This document shows positions 35,370-46,342 of a stretch of DNA of 64,000 nt, piece after piece. Position 1 is the first letter of the stretch; each line of letters starts with the position of its first letter. The position numbers were made by a program, and so were the translations under genes. The notes under the pieces were generated by a model. The model was not told the origin of the DNA, ran no database searches, and worked only from the letters and a program-made list of their open reading frames with translations. The stretch comes from Ophthalmolycus amberensis. Its lineage: Eukaryota; Chordata; Actinopteri; Perciformes; Zoarcidae. Where the stretch lies: assembly GCA_024529925.1 (NCBI GenBank), contig JAFEUB010001041.1:62001-126000 (forward strand). The letters are read 5' to 3'.

Positions 35370-35465
35370 ATTCTTCTTTTTTTTTACTGCAAGACAATAC
35401 GTAAACATAACAAGAGGATGACAAGTATAGTGAGATACAAGCCAGCAAACATCATATAGTCAGTG
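35370..35465. mobile_element. Internal fragment of the hAT MITE family of 46978-47760
   Basis: ACAAGAGGATGACAAG and AAGCCAGCAAACATC with ATATAGTCAG match 47150-47240 in the same orientation at roughly 85-90% by eye. No termini remain. Confidence 0.65.
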
Positions 35466-35760
35466 TATGGGAGAACTGTGTGATTTCAGTGTGTGTGTAT
35501 TTGTGTGTGCTTGTGTGCGTGCCTGAGCCTTTTGAAATGAAAGAAAATACCATAAGAAAGTACATAAATGAGAGGGGAAATTACATAAATTACAAAATAA
35601 TAACGTCCGTTGTAACGATCGGTCCAGCTTTGGGTCGCCCCCAGACCGTTTGAGGAGGGGGCTAGCCCAGTGTGGGTATGAGCCCTTTAAAAAAAGAAAC
35701 AGCTCCCAGACCCTAGGGAGGGGACCTGTTCTTTTGTGGGGGCTTGTCAGTTTTATTTAT

Positions 35761-35828
<68 letters not shown>

Positions 35829-36239
35829 GATACATGAACGGTGACCTAGCCTTCCATCCCCATACAACCCGCTCCAGAGGGAACGTCACAGTACCCCGGA
35901 TTGAGCTCAAGCCGCCAGGGACAGTACGGAACACCACAGGGGAGGTTATGGTTAAAACAATGATATGACAACATTTGTTTTCTTTTTTTGTATTTAATAA
36001 AAATAAATAAAATTAAAAAAAAGTGGTTGAGAGGTTGTCAGTTTGTTTCTTTCTTTTTTTATATAATAATAGTGACAATTATAACAATATGTAATAACAG
36101 CAACATCACAATAATAATATAACATTGTCAGAGATAAACAAAAAATATATAATAAAAAATATAATACAAATTAAATAAAAACAGAGAAACAGAACAATCA
36201 ATTGGTTATTCAAAATAATATGATAATATAAAAATAAAA
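35466..36239. other. AT-rich DNA with a (TA)n array; LINE 3' flank
   Basis: 35610-35940 has a unique-looking GC-richer segment split by the TA array. 35990-36239 is A/T-rich and is probably the 3' tail of the Tx1-type LINE on the minus strand. Confidence 0.4.
35768..35826. repeat. (TA)n microsatellite, about 29 copies
   Basis: A pure TA run of 59 bp. Confidence 0.98.
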
Positions 36240-36963
36240 AATATACAAATCTTGGCGATAGTTAGGGCTACGAGGAGTAATCGGTGGTTTGTTTTGCTCA
36301 GATTTATTGTTGAGATGTCTCCTAGTAAGCACAGTGAACGGGATAATGGGACTCAGTTATTGCTTTCCAAAAGTGTTGAACTGGTGTGCAGTGCCAGGTG
36401 GCGTGAACATAGCTATCCAGGCTATTTTGAGGGCAATGTGGACAGATGTCTCACGTGATTCCCATTTTAAACATTTTTTGCCCGGTGTAATGAATTCTGG
36501 GAAGTATTTTATACTGTATTAGTTGTAAATGGGCGTTTTTAGTCATGAAGTAGATGTTATTGCAGATTTGGTTCCAGAAGTCAGCATCAGGAGTGATGGA
36601 CAGGTCAAATTCCCATTTGCTTGATGGTATAGATCAGGGGTCCCCAAACTTTTTCCTGTGAGGGCCATATAACTTTTCCCTTCTCTGATGGGGGGCCGGG
36701 GTCAGTTTGTAACAGAAAAAGTGTGACGATCGCAGGGTTGCCTAAACGTAAAAATGTATTGTTTTCCAGAAAGCCACACATAACCAAATAACCCTTTCCG
36801 GGTTCTTCACAGAAAAAAAAGCCAGGAAATAAATAACACTATTTATGAAATAAATAATAACCAAATAACCCTCTCTGGGTTCTTCACAGAAAAAAAGTCC
36901 ATGGAACATTAACTTTCTGTTGTGCCGTGCACAATCTTAACAGGTAAAAGTTCAGCTTAGTTG

Positions 36964-38218
36964 TCAGAGCAGAATCTCTGTTAAAAATGTGAGGTGCCAT
37001 TTCCATTCTGGGTCGATCAGCTCTGGGACCGTTTTGTCTTTTGAATGAAGAAATGCGTTAATTTCGGGTAGCAGCTCGTAAAAACGCCTCAAAACTCTGC
37101 CCCGGCTCAACCATCGGACCTCTGTGTAGTACAGCACATCTCCGTGCGCAGACTCCAGTTCAGACAGGAATTCTTGGAACTGCCTGTGTTTAAGTCCCTT
37201 TGCTCTGATGAAGTTTATGCATGACACCACAACCTTCATGACAGAATCCCACGTCAACACTTTGCAGCACAGTGCTTGCTGGTGAATTAGGCAGTGGACT
37301 TGTAGCGGGGCGGTGAGACCCCGTTCTTCCATCTCCCGGTTCATGCGTCCTATTAGACCCCGAGACACGCCCACCATACTAGGAGCCCCGTCAGTCGTGA
37401 TGCTGGCCAGCTTTGACCAGTCCAGGTCCAACTCTTCCATGGTTTGGCACACTTTGCCGAAAATATCCTCCCCCGTCATAGTCCCTTTGAGACTTTAGAG
37501 GGCTGCCAGCTCCTCGCACATCTCAAAGTTTGCGCTAACTCCACGAATAAAAATGAGCAGCTGCGCTGTGTCCTGCACGTCCGTGCTCTCATCCAGTGCT
37601 AATGAAAAAAAGTCAAATTCTTTCGTCTTCTGCTGCAGCTGGCATATACATTACCCCCGATTTCTTCAATAAGATAAGATAAGATAAGATAAGATAATCC
37701 TTTATTGGTCCCTCAGTGGGGAAATTACAGGATTACAGCAGCATTGCTCACAAGTAATAAAATAAAGATAAAAATCAAGTAATATAATAAACAAACTAAA
37801 CAGTAAACAGTAAAACAGTAATAAAATAAGACAGTAAAGAAGAGTATTAAATATACCAGTATATACAGTATATACAGAATATACAGGCGGATCAGGTAAA
37901 TACTTAAACGTATTGGATATTGCACGGATTAGATAAGATATTGCACCAGGTGAATGAATTAAAGTGTTCAGAGTGTCCACTTTTTAGCTTTGAGAGTTTG
38001 TCTGCTCGCATTTGGCCTTGCAAGCTATCATACTTGTCTTTGTGACGGGATTCATAGTGTCGGCGCAGATTGTATTCTTTGAATACCGCCACCGCCTCTT
38101 GACAGATGAGACAAACAGCCTTTTCTTTGCATTGAACAAAAAAATAATCGTTTGTCCACTGCAGGTTAAATACCCTGCATTCTGAATCAATTTTTCTCTT
38201 ACCTAACCTTTTCGCCAT
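36964..38218 (-). pseudogene. GTF2IRD2/ZBED5-like hAT transposase, broken
   Basis: The N-terminal block (38218-37985) has RKIDSECRVFNLQWTNDYFF and the zinc-binding CLICQEAVAVFKEYNLRRHY with SRHKDKY, the BED-like finger of this family. The next part is deleted and replaced by a LINE tail (37667-37960). The catalytic region resumes near 37625 with LALDESTDVQDTAQLLIFIR, hits a TAA stop near 37497, then continues TTDGAPSMVG, HCLIHQQALCCK, RWLSRGRVLRRFYELLPEI. It ends at 36964 without the C-terminal hATC segment. The family includes domesticated genes, but with the stop, deletion and intact target duplication this copy is plainly a dead transposon. Confidence 0.88.
37667..37960 (-). mobile_element. 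LINE-like 3' tail inserted inside the hAT transposase
   Basis: On the minus strand the segment ends TTTCCCCACTGAGGGACCAA, TAAAGGATTATC, then (TTATC)n, the usual 3' structure of a fish non-LTR element. The inner part is a series of TTTACTG and TATATAC repeats with no coding sequence. It marks a third nesting level: LINE tail in hAT in LINE. Confidence 0.65.
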
Positions 38219-38638
38219 TATTCCGTTCTCTCTTTGACAGGGGCGGGTCTAGGATTTTTTTTAATTTATTTTTTTATTTTTTTATTATTTTATGAAGTTT
38301 TTTCAGGGGGCCGGGCCAAATGTGGAAGCGGGCCGTATCCGGCCCGCGGGCCGTAGTTTGGGGACCACTGGTATAGATGATGCTTTCTCAGACTGTGATA
38401 TTACTTTACATATTTTTGAGATTAACGTTTTTGAGGAGGGGATATTAATTCATTCTTAGATTGAGGGGGGTAAGTTCTAGGTTCTTGGCATTAGTGTTAA
38501 GTTTTGATTGAACGGATGATTTAAATTGCAGATATTCCAAAAATTGGTTCCTCCCGATGCCGTACTTCTGAACCAAGTGGGTGAATGAAACCATGGTGTT
38601 ATTATTGAAGATGTGTTTCAGATGAGTGATGCCTTTAG

Positions 38639-38696
38639 CAAGGCAAGGCAAGTTTATTTGTATAGCACATTTCAACAACAAGGTAATTCAAAGTGC
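38639..38696. repeat. Short SINE/LINE-UTR fragment inside the Tx1 LINE
   Basis: GGCAAGTTTATTTGTATAGC followed by ACATTTCAACAAC and TCAAAGTG is a common fish dispersed repeat end. It interrupts the LINE frame between LNLHTWSAL and GITHLKHIFNNN. Confidence 0.55.
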
Positions 38697-39194
38697 GGAC
38701 CATGTGTGGAGATTTAGAGGTTTCTTGTGGCTCAGAAAGTCAGGATTGTTCCATATGGGAGTACAATTTGAAGGTGAAAAAGTGATGCTTGTGATTGTGT
38801 GGAATTTCCACCAGGCTGTCAGAGTTTCTGCTATTGTTAGTGTTTTGAAACAAGGATAGTGTTTGATAGATTGGCTGAAAAATGGTAGGTCAGAAATCTG
38901 AATGTCCTTACAAACTGCCTGTTCTATATCTAATCATGTGTTGTCTGATTGGTTGGGGTGGATCCATTTAAGAATGTATTGAAGTTGATTTGCTAGAGTA
39001 GTGGAAAAAATGTGGAGCTTCAAGTCCTCCTTGTGTTTTTGGTTTTTGTAGAGTGGCCAAGGGGTTTTGGAGGAAGAACAATATATGATCTGTATCGAGG
39101 CTGATCTTGTGGTGGGTGTTGGGATTCCTTTTATATAGACGTTCAAACGAATGGCTGCAGCTAATGGTGAAAATGGTGAAAAGTGAGGGAGCGA

Positions 39195-39435
39195 AGAAGA
39201 AACCATTTTTATTGTCATATACATTTTACACATACACGAAATTTGACCACTGCATTTGACCCATCCCTGTATATAGGGAGCAGTGGGCTGTCATTGATCG
39301 GCACCCTGGGAGCCGGGGGATCAGTGTATTGCTCCGGTACACTTCGACACGTGACACGTCCCAGTCGGGGATCGAACCGTTGACCTTCCGGTTCCCAGAC
39401 GACCCTCTTAACACAGGGAGCCACGGTCGCCCCAC
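39195..39435 (-). repeat. tRNA-derived SINE in the Tx1 LINE
   Basis: On the minus strand it begins GGGGCGACCGTGGCTCCCTG (A-box-like), then GGTTCGATCCCCGAC (B-box), then a body ending in AATAAAAATGGTTTCTT. It splits the LINE RT between SFTLHTLCG and PLAAAIR; the conserved GCPLSP motif expected there has been lost or altered. Confidence 0.75.
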
Positions 39436-39585
39436 AGAGAGTGTGCAGTGTGAAGCTTTGTGAGGTTTGTCCATTGGTGATGACAGTGGCTGTCGGTGAA
39501 GTGTACAGAATCTTAACCCAGTTAATAAATGATTCCCCAAAGCCAAATCTTTGTAATGTGCTTGTGAGAAATGTCCAGTTTACTC

Positions 39586-40255
39586 GTTCACACCAAACGC
39601 GGCGCAAATTATTCGCGCGAGTAGATTACATACAAAGTCTATGCACAGACGCGATGAGACTAGAGTGACTATGAATTGGCGATAGCACGGCGCGATTGAC
39701 GCGAATGGCCGTATTTACGGCGAGATGACGTTACATTGTTAGCATAGAATAGCACCGAATGATCCAAGCTCCATTGTGAAAACAAGTATTTTAAAAGTTA
39801 TTTGCTTGTCTTGCGGAGAGAACTAACAAAACATGAATTCACACTTTTTACAAATCTGCATCATTACGTAGTTATTTTGGCATCCCTTTTATCGGTTATT
39901 GCAATAAAATCACAGGAAAATCTGTTTGTTTTGTGTTCATAAAGCTGTAGTTAACAGCCGACGTGTGGCTTGCTAGACACAGTGAATACAGCTCGATAAA
40001 ATCCAGGGAGCTCCTCTGAACAATATTATGAACCCAGACATGACGGCGTTTAGTTTCCCGGGATATCTGGGACTTCCACAACAAGTACTAAGCAGAAATA
40101 GGTTATTTTTTCCATGGTTGATGGCGGAAATAAATGGCCGACAGTTGAACGGCTTCCAGGGCGATAAGCCACGCCCCCTTTCTAGCGCCTTTGGCGCGAA
40201 TGACCACAAATGGTCCCCGGCGAGTAATCACATCATTCGTTTGTTGTGAACACGG
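39586..40255. mobile_element. Harbinger-like MITE, second copy, diverged
   Basis: The left end GTTCACACCAAACGC and right end GTTTGTTGTGAACACGGCA match the termini of 17571-18079, and the inner GACGTGTGGCTTGCTAGACA with GAATACAGCTCGATAAAATC is nearly identical. It separates the LINE motif VASL from RVNW; a few LINE codons (the AFD motif) are missing at the junction. Flanks TTA and TAA are TWA-type but not identical. Confidence 0.75.
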
Positions 40256-40435
40256 CATAAGGAGGCTACGATGGTTCCGGCTTGTTGTAATGATGAGTAA
40301 TTAATTAAATGAAAGTATCCGTGTGTTAGTGGATGAGTGTATACCTTTTGATAAAGCCGGTTTGATCTGAATGACTTATGGATGGAGTGACTTTTTCTAA
40401 TCTGTGAGTTAGTGCCTTAGTGATGATTTTAATAT

Positions 40436-40985
40436 CTACATTGAGGAGAGAAATGGGACAGTAACTAGATGGAGGAGTGATATACTGGCTGTGTTCATGT
40501 TAGCTGGAAATTGTGAATTTTGTTTTATTTCAGTTGTCATTTTGTTAAAGAGTGGAGCTAGAATGAACCAGAAGTGTTTACAGAACTCAGCAGGGAAGCC
40601 ATCGGGACCTGGTGCTTTATGATTGGGCATAAGATTGAGGACAGTAAAAAGTTCATCCTGTGTTAATGGTGAATCAAGTGTGTTGGTTTGTTCTTTGTTT
40701 CTGAAGATTTTAATTCTGTCATTGGGTGAATTTGTGGGCTTCCCTGCTGAGTCCTTAATGTTTTTTCTTTATTTCGTTTAATTTGATTTGCCAAGTATTT
40801 ACCGGATGTATTGCTATGGTGAAAATGTTCTCGTCTAAGTCTGTGTATGAAGGATTGAGTTTTCTTATTTATAATTTTGTTTGTTTGGAATTTGTATTTT
40901 CTTAAATCATTCTGGGTTTCCGCTGTCTATTACCATTTCTAATCTCTTCAGAGGATGTTAAGTCACATGCCTCGTGTGCGTTTTG
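40436..40985 (-). pseudogene. Tx1-type L1 ORF2: linker and first RT motifs
   Basis: The frame is open from about 40930 into 40436: ETQNDLRKYKFQTNKII, NTSGKYLANQIKRNKEKTL, a one-base shift, then SPNDRIKIFRNKEQTNTLDS and LTQDELFTVLNLMPNHKAPG leading to PDGFPAEF, the first conserved RT motif. Endonuclease and ORF1 are missing, so the copy is 5'-truncated near 41 kb. It continues on the other side of a MITE. Confidence 0.75.
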
Positions 40986-42502
40986 TCTTCTTTGCTAAAT
41001 CTGTCTCCACTTCACTTTGTCACATCATGATGTTATCGATACACCAACATTTCCATCTCAGCTAAACGTAAAAACCTTTTTGCAACAATTCACCTTTATT
41101 TATCAAATGTCTGCCTTTTTATGCTTAATTTGAAATTACACAAAAAAACCCAAAAGGATGGAAACACTTAAGGCCGAGAGTTCCGAGGTTCCGAATGGAC
41201 TTATCATCAAGAAATATGAAAATTGGTCCATACATGTAAAATATTGAGAAAAAAAAATTGTCCGGGCAAAATCACCATGCAAATCATTTTACGCAATTAT
41301 ACACGGTTATACACAAACTAATTCAATACACTAGAAGATTTATCACAATATCAGGATGTTTGGCCAAAAAATCCGCCAGCCATGCACCCGAAATTCATCT
41401 TTCATCACAAATCCGGCCTCGACCAAGGCGGAAGGACACATAATTCCGCATGAGCGCTCGAAACAGCGTGTCCAAACTGACCTCCGACAAAGCATTCAAA
41501 ACTTACAGCACAAAGCCCAAGAAAGGTCACACTGCTCTGCAGAAATAAAATTGAAAATCTCTATACCTTTTGCCGATTTTCGTCCGGAAAAAACAGTTAA
41601 TCCATTGAAAGTTGGTACCGCTCTCTGCGCCATTTCCTGCTTCGTGTGCCTGCATTGGAATGAATGCGCTGAGACGTTCCATGTGGGAACAGGGCGGATC
41701 TTTCGACTGGACCAACTTATTTTTCGCATGGGGGTCGAGCCCACTTTATCAAGATTTTTACTAACTAATCGCCCTCAACGTTCCAATTAACACCCCTGAC
41801 GGTTTCAATGGACTATTCCGGACCTAACAACGTGTCATACGACTAAATACACCAATCACAGGCCTTAAAAATCCCACATAGACACTGAGTCGCAGCAGAT
41901 TTTTTCAAGGATGAGACATCTGACATCTGGAAATAACTGAACATGACTGAAAATGATTGCAAACTGCTTTATTACGATGTATTGAACACTCGTAGTGATA
42001 AAGAAAGTGAATATATAGTTAATATGTAGTTATATAGTATATAAAATTAGAATAGAGCAGGGCAAAATCTGGTTCCGAAAATCTGAATTTTGTTTGAAAT
42101 TCTGTACTCAGACCTCATTTTATGCTGGCCTGCTAAGTAAAATTAGCTTGGACAGACCACAAACCTGTTGTGCTATGACTGGAGTGATTTTAGGGTTCAT
42201 TTGGCATTATTTCAAAAAGAAATGTTCAATGCAGGTGCTTTTTTTCAGGCGAACATGAAACTTTTTCAGTTTGAGCTGTGCCATAAGTGTATCAGTTATT
42301 AACCAGTAACATATACACAATAATTACATAATTGAACACATCTCACAAGTGTTACCTGTATTCTGGCATCAAAATTATTAAAATAGACCTTGTAGTTAGA
42401 GCTCGGGACTCTCTTGAGTATGGGAATGCAGTTTTCGAGCAGAGGCCTAAAAAATAGGGCTAGGCGGCATAGGGCTATAGAGGTTGGGCACCTTGAGAGA
42501 AT
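40986..42502. other. Unclassified DNA, possible non-autonomous element
   Basis: A 144-codon plus frame (41356-41790) shows no domain. 41100-41900 has even base composition, many TTTCCGGAC-like words and CACCCCTGACGG near 41790, which suggests a decayed DNA element. No termini were resolved. Confidence 0.35.
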
Positions 42503-42791
42503 AATGATGATAAATGGTAAATAGACTGTACTTAAAGCGCTTTTCTAGTCTTTCCGACCACTCAAAGCGCTTTCACCCATTCACACCCTGATTGCAGGGG
42601 CAACCATCCACCTACCTGCAGGACGAACTAACGTTCACATTCACACACCGTAGGCACAGCTACGTGAGCACTCTTCGGGTTAAGTGTCTTGCTGATGGAC
42701 TACATTGACATGCGTCTACTAGCAGAACCGGGGATCAAACCGCCTCTGATTGAAGGACGACCCTGCTCTCCACTGAGCCAAAGTCGCCCCA
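42503..42791 (-). repeat. tRNA-derived SINE, fullest copy in the window
   Basis: On the minus strand: GGGGCGACTTTGGCTCAGTG (A-box region), GAGCAGGGTCGTCC, GGTTTGATCCCCGG (B-box), then the conserved body with GGGTGTGAATGGGTGAAAGC and a tail CATTTACC. Polymerase III promoter-like boxes are about 40 bp apart. Confidence 0.75.
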
Positions 42792-43590
42792 CACCCCATG
42801 ATGTTGGGGATGATTATGTACAATCATTTCAGCTTGAGGATTAGGTGTTAAAGATTGTTTGTTAATGTAGCTACTAAAGCTTTACACACAGCCTACATAC
42901 CTCAAAGAAAGAAAGGATCATAACATCAAAGGTTTCTGAACTACACCACCAAGATGTGGGATCCTCTCCTTTTCACTCAGCTTCCTCTACAGCAGTTTCC
43001 AAATATTTTATCACGATCACAGCCATAATGAGACATTCAGTGTGCCGTCTAATGCTTTGGTAATTCCACCGAGGATTTCACCAAGCTGTGTGGCGTTCAT
43101 AAGCACACAGTTTCCTGTTTACTGATCCTGGTTTTGGTTGTGTGCTGAATAAAACATGTTTGGGAGCAGCAAGGGTTTCTCAAAGGTAGTATGCACAGGT
43201 ACGCGGGAGAAAGACGATCATGTTTAAACTAGTTCCTTGTTTTTTCACTCTGCAAGAAAAGAGAAAAATGGTTGGGTGTTTGGTGCTTCAAGGCTAACTT
43301 AAGATATACAAAGGGTTAAAAGCTGTTTGTCTTTCAAAGTGACTGGACGATTGTTTCTGACGTTTGAATAGTTCTGACAGGCTTGTTTTATCTGCTTTTT
43401 TCAATTGTTCACATTCAGGTTTTCATTTATTAACTATTTAAAGCCTTATGTCTGGCTGCTTCCCTGGTTGGAAATTTGAGCTTGGAAGTTAGGGTCAAGA
43501 ACAGGAATGTTATTTCCGTACTTAGTAGCTACCTGAGTAGAGTAGTTAGCTAAGAGTAGAGGACATGGATACAGTTGTACAGGTTGTTCG
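42792..43590. other. No gene recognised
   Basis: No repeat family or domain-bearing frame seen. Confidence 0.45.
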
Positions 43591-44283
43591 TGTTATGTGG
43601 TGGTGTAGTAGATGGACCCAAACGCACGCTCACACAGCAGATTAATCCTTCAAGATCTTTATGATAAATATAACTGCAGACTTAAACAGAACACAATAAA
43701 CAAACAAACTACGGCACCGTGTCCAGTGGCCAAAGCCTGTCCGTTCTCCCTGAGTCGGGAGGGAAACTCAACCGAGGAGGGATGGTGCAGCCTCTGGAGT
43801 TGGGAGGGAAACTCAACCGAGGAAGGATGATGCAGCCTCCGGAGTCGGGAGGGAAACTCAACCTTACTCACGGCTGGAAACGGTCCGGGATGGAAACAAA
43901 GGACGCCGACCGGTGAACTCCGTGGTACTACTCGGGTCGGCCTCTGCGCACAGGTGAATTCCCGGGGATCTACTCTGCGCGGCAGGAGTGCTGCAGACAG
44001 CCAGAAAGGTTAGAAATAACTATTCACGAAAACACTGTTCAAACTCACGTGGACTAGAACCAGACTGGTAACCGGACGGACTGGGTATTTAAGTCCGTCG
44101 GAGATGATCACTGGAATTCCCCACAGCTGAGCCTGGGGAGAGGGGCGTGGTTGGAGATGGAACTCGGGGGTGGAAACTATAGGCTGACACAAAAACAAAA
44201 CATAAGCACATGGCCTTCAAACAACAACACTGACAGGGGGAAAAACAGAGGAGCACACACGAGGTCAGACCGAGATCCTAACA
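43591..44283 (-). mobile_element. Gypsy-like solo LTR, 693 bp
   Basis: Read on the minus strand it begins TGTTAGGATC and ends CACATAACA, with GTTAG and GTTCG on the two sides (a 5-bp duplication with one change). It contains a TTAAATA TATA-like box near 44090 and the phrase GCGTTTGGGTCCA near its end, typical of fish Gypsy LTRs. A VNTR lies in its 3' half. No internal region is attached. Confidence 0.75.
43752..43864. repeat. 45-bp VNTR, 2.5 copies, in the solo LTR
   Basis: Units start GAGTCGGGAGGGAAACTCAA at 43752, 43797 and 43842. The first two differ at few positions. Confidence 0.92.
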
Positions 44284-44479
44284 GTTAGTTGACTTTCAGA
44301 ATTCCAGAACTCTTAAATCCCCGCCCACGGCCGACCAACCAGCCAGACCTGCTGGACCAAACGCAACCGAAGAGAGGGGGGACAGGCAAGATGGAAGCTA
44401 AGCTAACCCAGCTAGGACCTGAGGCTACTCCACTACTCAGCCTACTGCTGGCTGTCTGATGCCAGATGTAGGCTGAGGA

Positions 44480-44845
44480 AAATAAGATGGATGAAAGCAG
44501 ACCTGGATCCATCGTGGTCCAGGATCAAGCTGCACTTGACGGGCGGACAGCAGGACAGAGAGCAGGACTCTGGTGGACCAGAGGAGGAGGACTCTATGTT
44601 CATGTCAGTCAAAGTTGATGGACAATGTTTTCACCATGTTGAGTTTTTTATGTTACGACGTCGGGCATATTATCTGCCCAGAGCATTGTTTTTGTTGCTG
44701 CTGTGATGCAAATTCATAAGAATGTACTACTTTTTTTTTTGTTTGTCATGACTTTGTTGTGTTACAAAAGGGCTACAACTGAATTTCATCGTGCATCCCT
44801 GTCTTAGAAAATTACAATAAATGATCCCTGAATCCTTAAAAAACT
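44480..44845 (+). other. Possible LINE 3' end
   Basis: The segment ends AACTGAATTTCATCGTGCAT and ACAATAAATGATCCCTGAAT, a phrase style common at fish non-LTR element 3' ends. The upstream 71-codon frame is unassigned. Confidence 0.35.
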
Positions 44846-45189
44846 GATTCTAAATTGAAATCGATGTGTATCACAGAGCCCAAAAGGGTACATTACTATG
44901 TTACATGCACCGCTAACAGTGTGTGAAAGCTAAATAAGAAGGTGTTGAGAAAACTGAAAACACAATCTGATACTCAAATCAGTTTAGGTTCAATTCTGGG
45001 TGAATTTCGCAACAATGGTGCCGTGTTTTGTTCTCAGCTGTAATAAAGTGTTTTGCACGTCTGATTGAACTGTTCTCTATGGCAAAAGTGGCCAAGGCTC
45101 CTAGTTATTGTCATATTTGACCTGTCTGCCATGCCTAATTGACTTCTCACTGATAGCCTTAAGATAAACCTATTGGATCATCATGAATG

Positions 45190-45300
45190 GATGAATGAAT
45201 GAATTTTATTTATCGAGCGCTTTTCACAGACATAACATCACAAAGTGCTTAACAGAGCAGACATTTAAAAGCATAAAAAACACAATGTGACCCTAGGGTC
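45190..45300. repeat. Dispersed repeat fragment (LINE-UTR/SINE-like)
   Basis: GAATTTTATTTATCGAGCGC and ATCACAAAGTGCTTAACAGA resemble the common fish motif in which a TTTATTTATA phrase precedes a CAAAGTGCTT phrase. Confidence 0.45.
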
Positions 45301-45775
45301 AATAAATTACATACACAGAGAAAATAAATAAATAAATGTAAAACATATTTTAAGAGCAGGTCTAGGACATGGGTTTACTTTTTACTCAAAGTTGTTCCTG
45401 TACCAAAGTGAGGGTCCTGGGACAGAGGATGTTGTACAGATTTTGTACAGACATTTGTAATTAAATATCTCTCAAACAAGTTTTCACAATTTTGCCCTAA
45501 TACAATGTTAGTTGAGACCCATATAGAGTGAACTATCTAGCATGAAAGAGCTTTATAGAGTATCAAAAAAGGTTTGCAGTGCATTCTCACTCTTAACTGG
45601 TTTCAGTGGAGAATGGAGGGATGGGGATAGAAGACAAGTGAAAGAGCTGGCAGTGGCCTCAGTTAACTGAACAGGCTTGTCAAGACATTACACATGATGC
45701 AAAGTGACAGTGAGCTGTGGTTGAATTTAGCAGAGAAAAAAACACCAGAGTTTGGGCATCAGTCAGGACCAGTGG

Positions 45776-45872
45776 CGAAGATATATTATATTCGCTAATG
45801 CTAATCGCGGTTAGCATTTCCCCATTGGCGGTAATGTTAAAATTAGCTTAGAAGCTAGCGAGTCGGACATGT
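45776..45872 (-). repeat. Inverted copy of the repeat at 301-392
   Basis: TAATGCTAATCGCGGTTAGC and AAATTAGCTTAGAAGCTAGC match 301-392 in reverse complement. Confidence 0.65.
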
Positions 45873-45990
45873 TATGATGTTCAGAGAAGAAGACAACTTT
45901 AGTACTGTTAAAAGCATCTTGCCGTTCAACCTTTTTTGTGAACAGTCCTAGTGAGAGGTAGGTCAAACATCAAAGGTACTTCATCCATAT

Positions 45991-46213
45991 TGTAGCGACC
46001 CTGTCAGTAACAGCTGGTAGCAGAGGGTTAACTGTTCTGTGTCGGGAGCTAGTAAATGTTGTGTTTGACCGGAACCGGAAGTTGTGGTTGTTGTTGTGGA
46101 AAACACACTGTACGGATAATGTTCGAGGGAGTTGCTCGGCAATAAGAGCGACGGTTTCTGTGAATAAACCCCTTGCAAGGACCCTGTCTCCGACTCGTAA
46201 GTGGAACATTACA
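45991..46213 (+). mobile_element. Short solo LTR, 223 bp, ATAT target duplication
   Basis: It starts TGTAGCGACC and ends AACATTACA, flanked by ATAT on both sides (45987-45990 and 46214-46217). AATAAAC near 46163 is a plausible poly(A) signal on the plus strand. TG...CA ends and a 4-bp duplication fit an LTR. Confidence 0.6.
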
Positions 46214-46246
46214 ATATTTATGTTAAATGTGTTGGCGGCGCAAAGC

Positions 46247-46342
46247 TACGGAAAAATCCGTATATAAGCCGCACAGGTGTATAAGCCGCAATCTCAAAGC
46301 GTGGGGGGAAAAATAGCGGCTTATAGTCCGGAAAGTACGGTA
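46247..46342. mobile_element. 96-bp foldback MITE, mariner/pogo-like termini
   Basis: The left end TACGGAAAAATCCG and TATAAGCCGC is an imperfect inverse of the right end GCGGCTTATAGTCCGG with AAAGTACGGTA. TATAAGCCGCA occurs twice in direct orientation inside the left half. TA at each extremity would fit a TA-target element. Family naming is inferred from the terminal style only. Confidence 0.55.

Larger units (their letters stand above)
36635..38370 (-). mobile_element. hAT transposon, 1736 bp, perfect 8-bp target duplication
   Basis: The ends CAGGGGTCCCCAAACT and, inverted, CAGTGGTCCCCAAACT are bordered by GTATAGAT at 36627-36634 and 38371-38378. The target is the C-terminal coding region of the Tx1-type LINE: sequence on either side reads as one LINE once the element and one duplication are removed. 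It encodes remains of a GTF2IRD2/ZBED5-like transposase on the minus strand. Confidence 0.93.
36240..40985 (-). mobile_element. Tx1-type L1 LINE carrying four nested insertions
   Basis: Minus-strand ORF2 pieces appear in the right order. 40985-40680 has the RT-upstream block IINKKTQSFIHRLRREHFHH. 40640-40436 has NHKAPGPDGFPAEFCKHFW and INxxSI-like NMNTASISLL. 40430-40260 has NVDIKIITKALTHRLEKVTP and SDQTGFIK. 39590-39436 has RVNWTFLTSTLQRFGFGES and ATVITNGQTS. 39190-38930 has SPLAAAIRLNVYIKGI. 38630-38400 has LVQKYGIGRNQFLEYLQF. 36630-36250 has NAHLQLIQYKILPRIHYT then the Cys/His C-terminus ICPHCPQNSLDSYVHATWHC. Insertions are a Harbinger-like MITE, two SINE-like pieces and an hAT. The YADD segment has been damaged (IIYCSSSK region). 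Confidence 0.85.

Noticed and set aside
35611..35890. Candidate solo LTR starting TGTAACG and ending GTCACA
   Set aside because: The flanks show no target duplication and a TA array fills the middle, so the ends are probably chance.
41356..41790. 144-codon plus frame as a hypothetical gene
   Set aside because: No recognisable domain, a competing minus frame, and the surroundings look like a decayed DNA element.
42700..42791. A tRNA gene on the minus strand
   Set aside because: A- and B-box-like sequences are present, but no cloverleaf can be drawn and the segment continues into a SINE body seen at two other sites.
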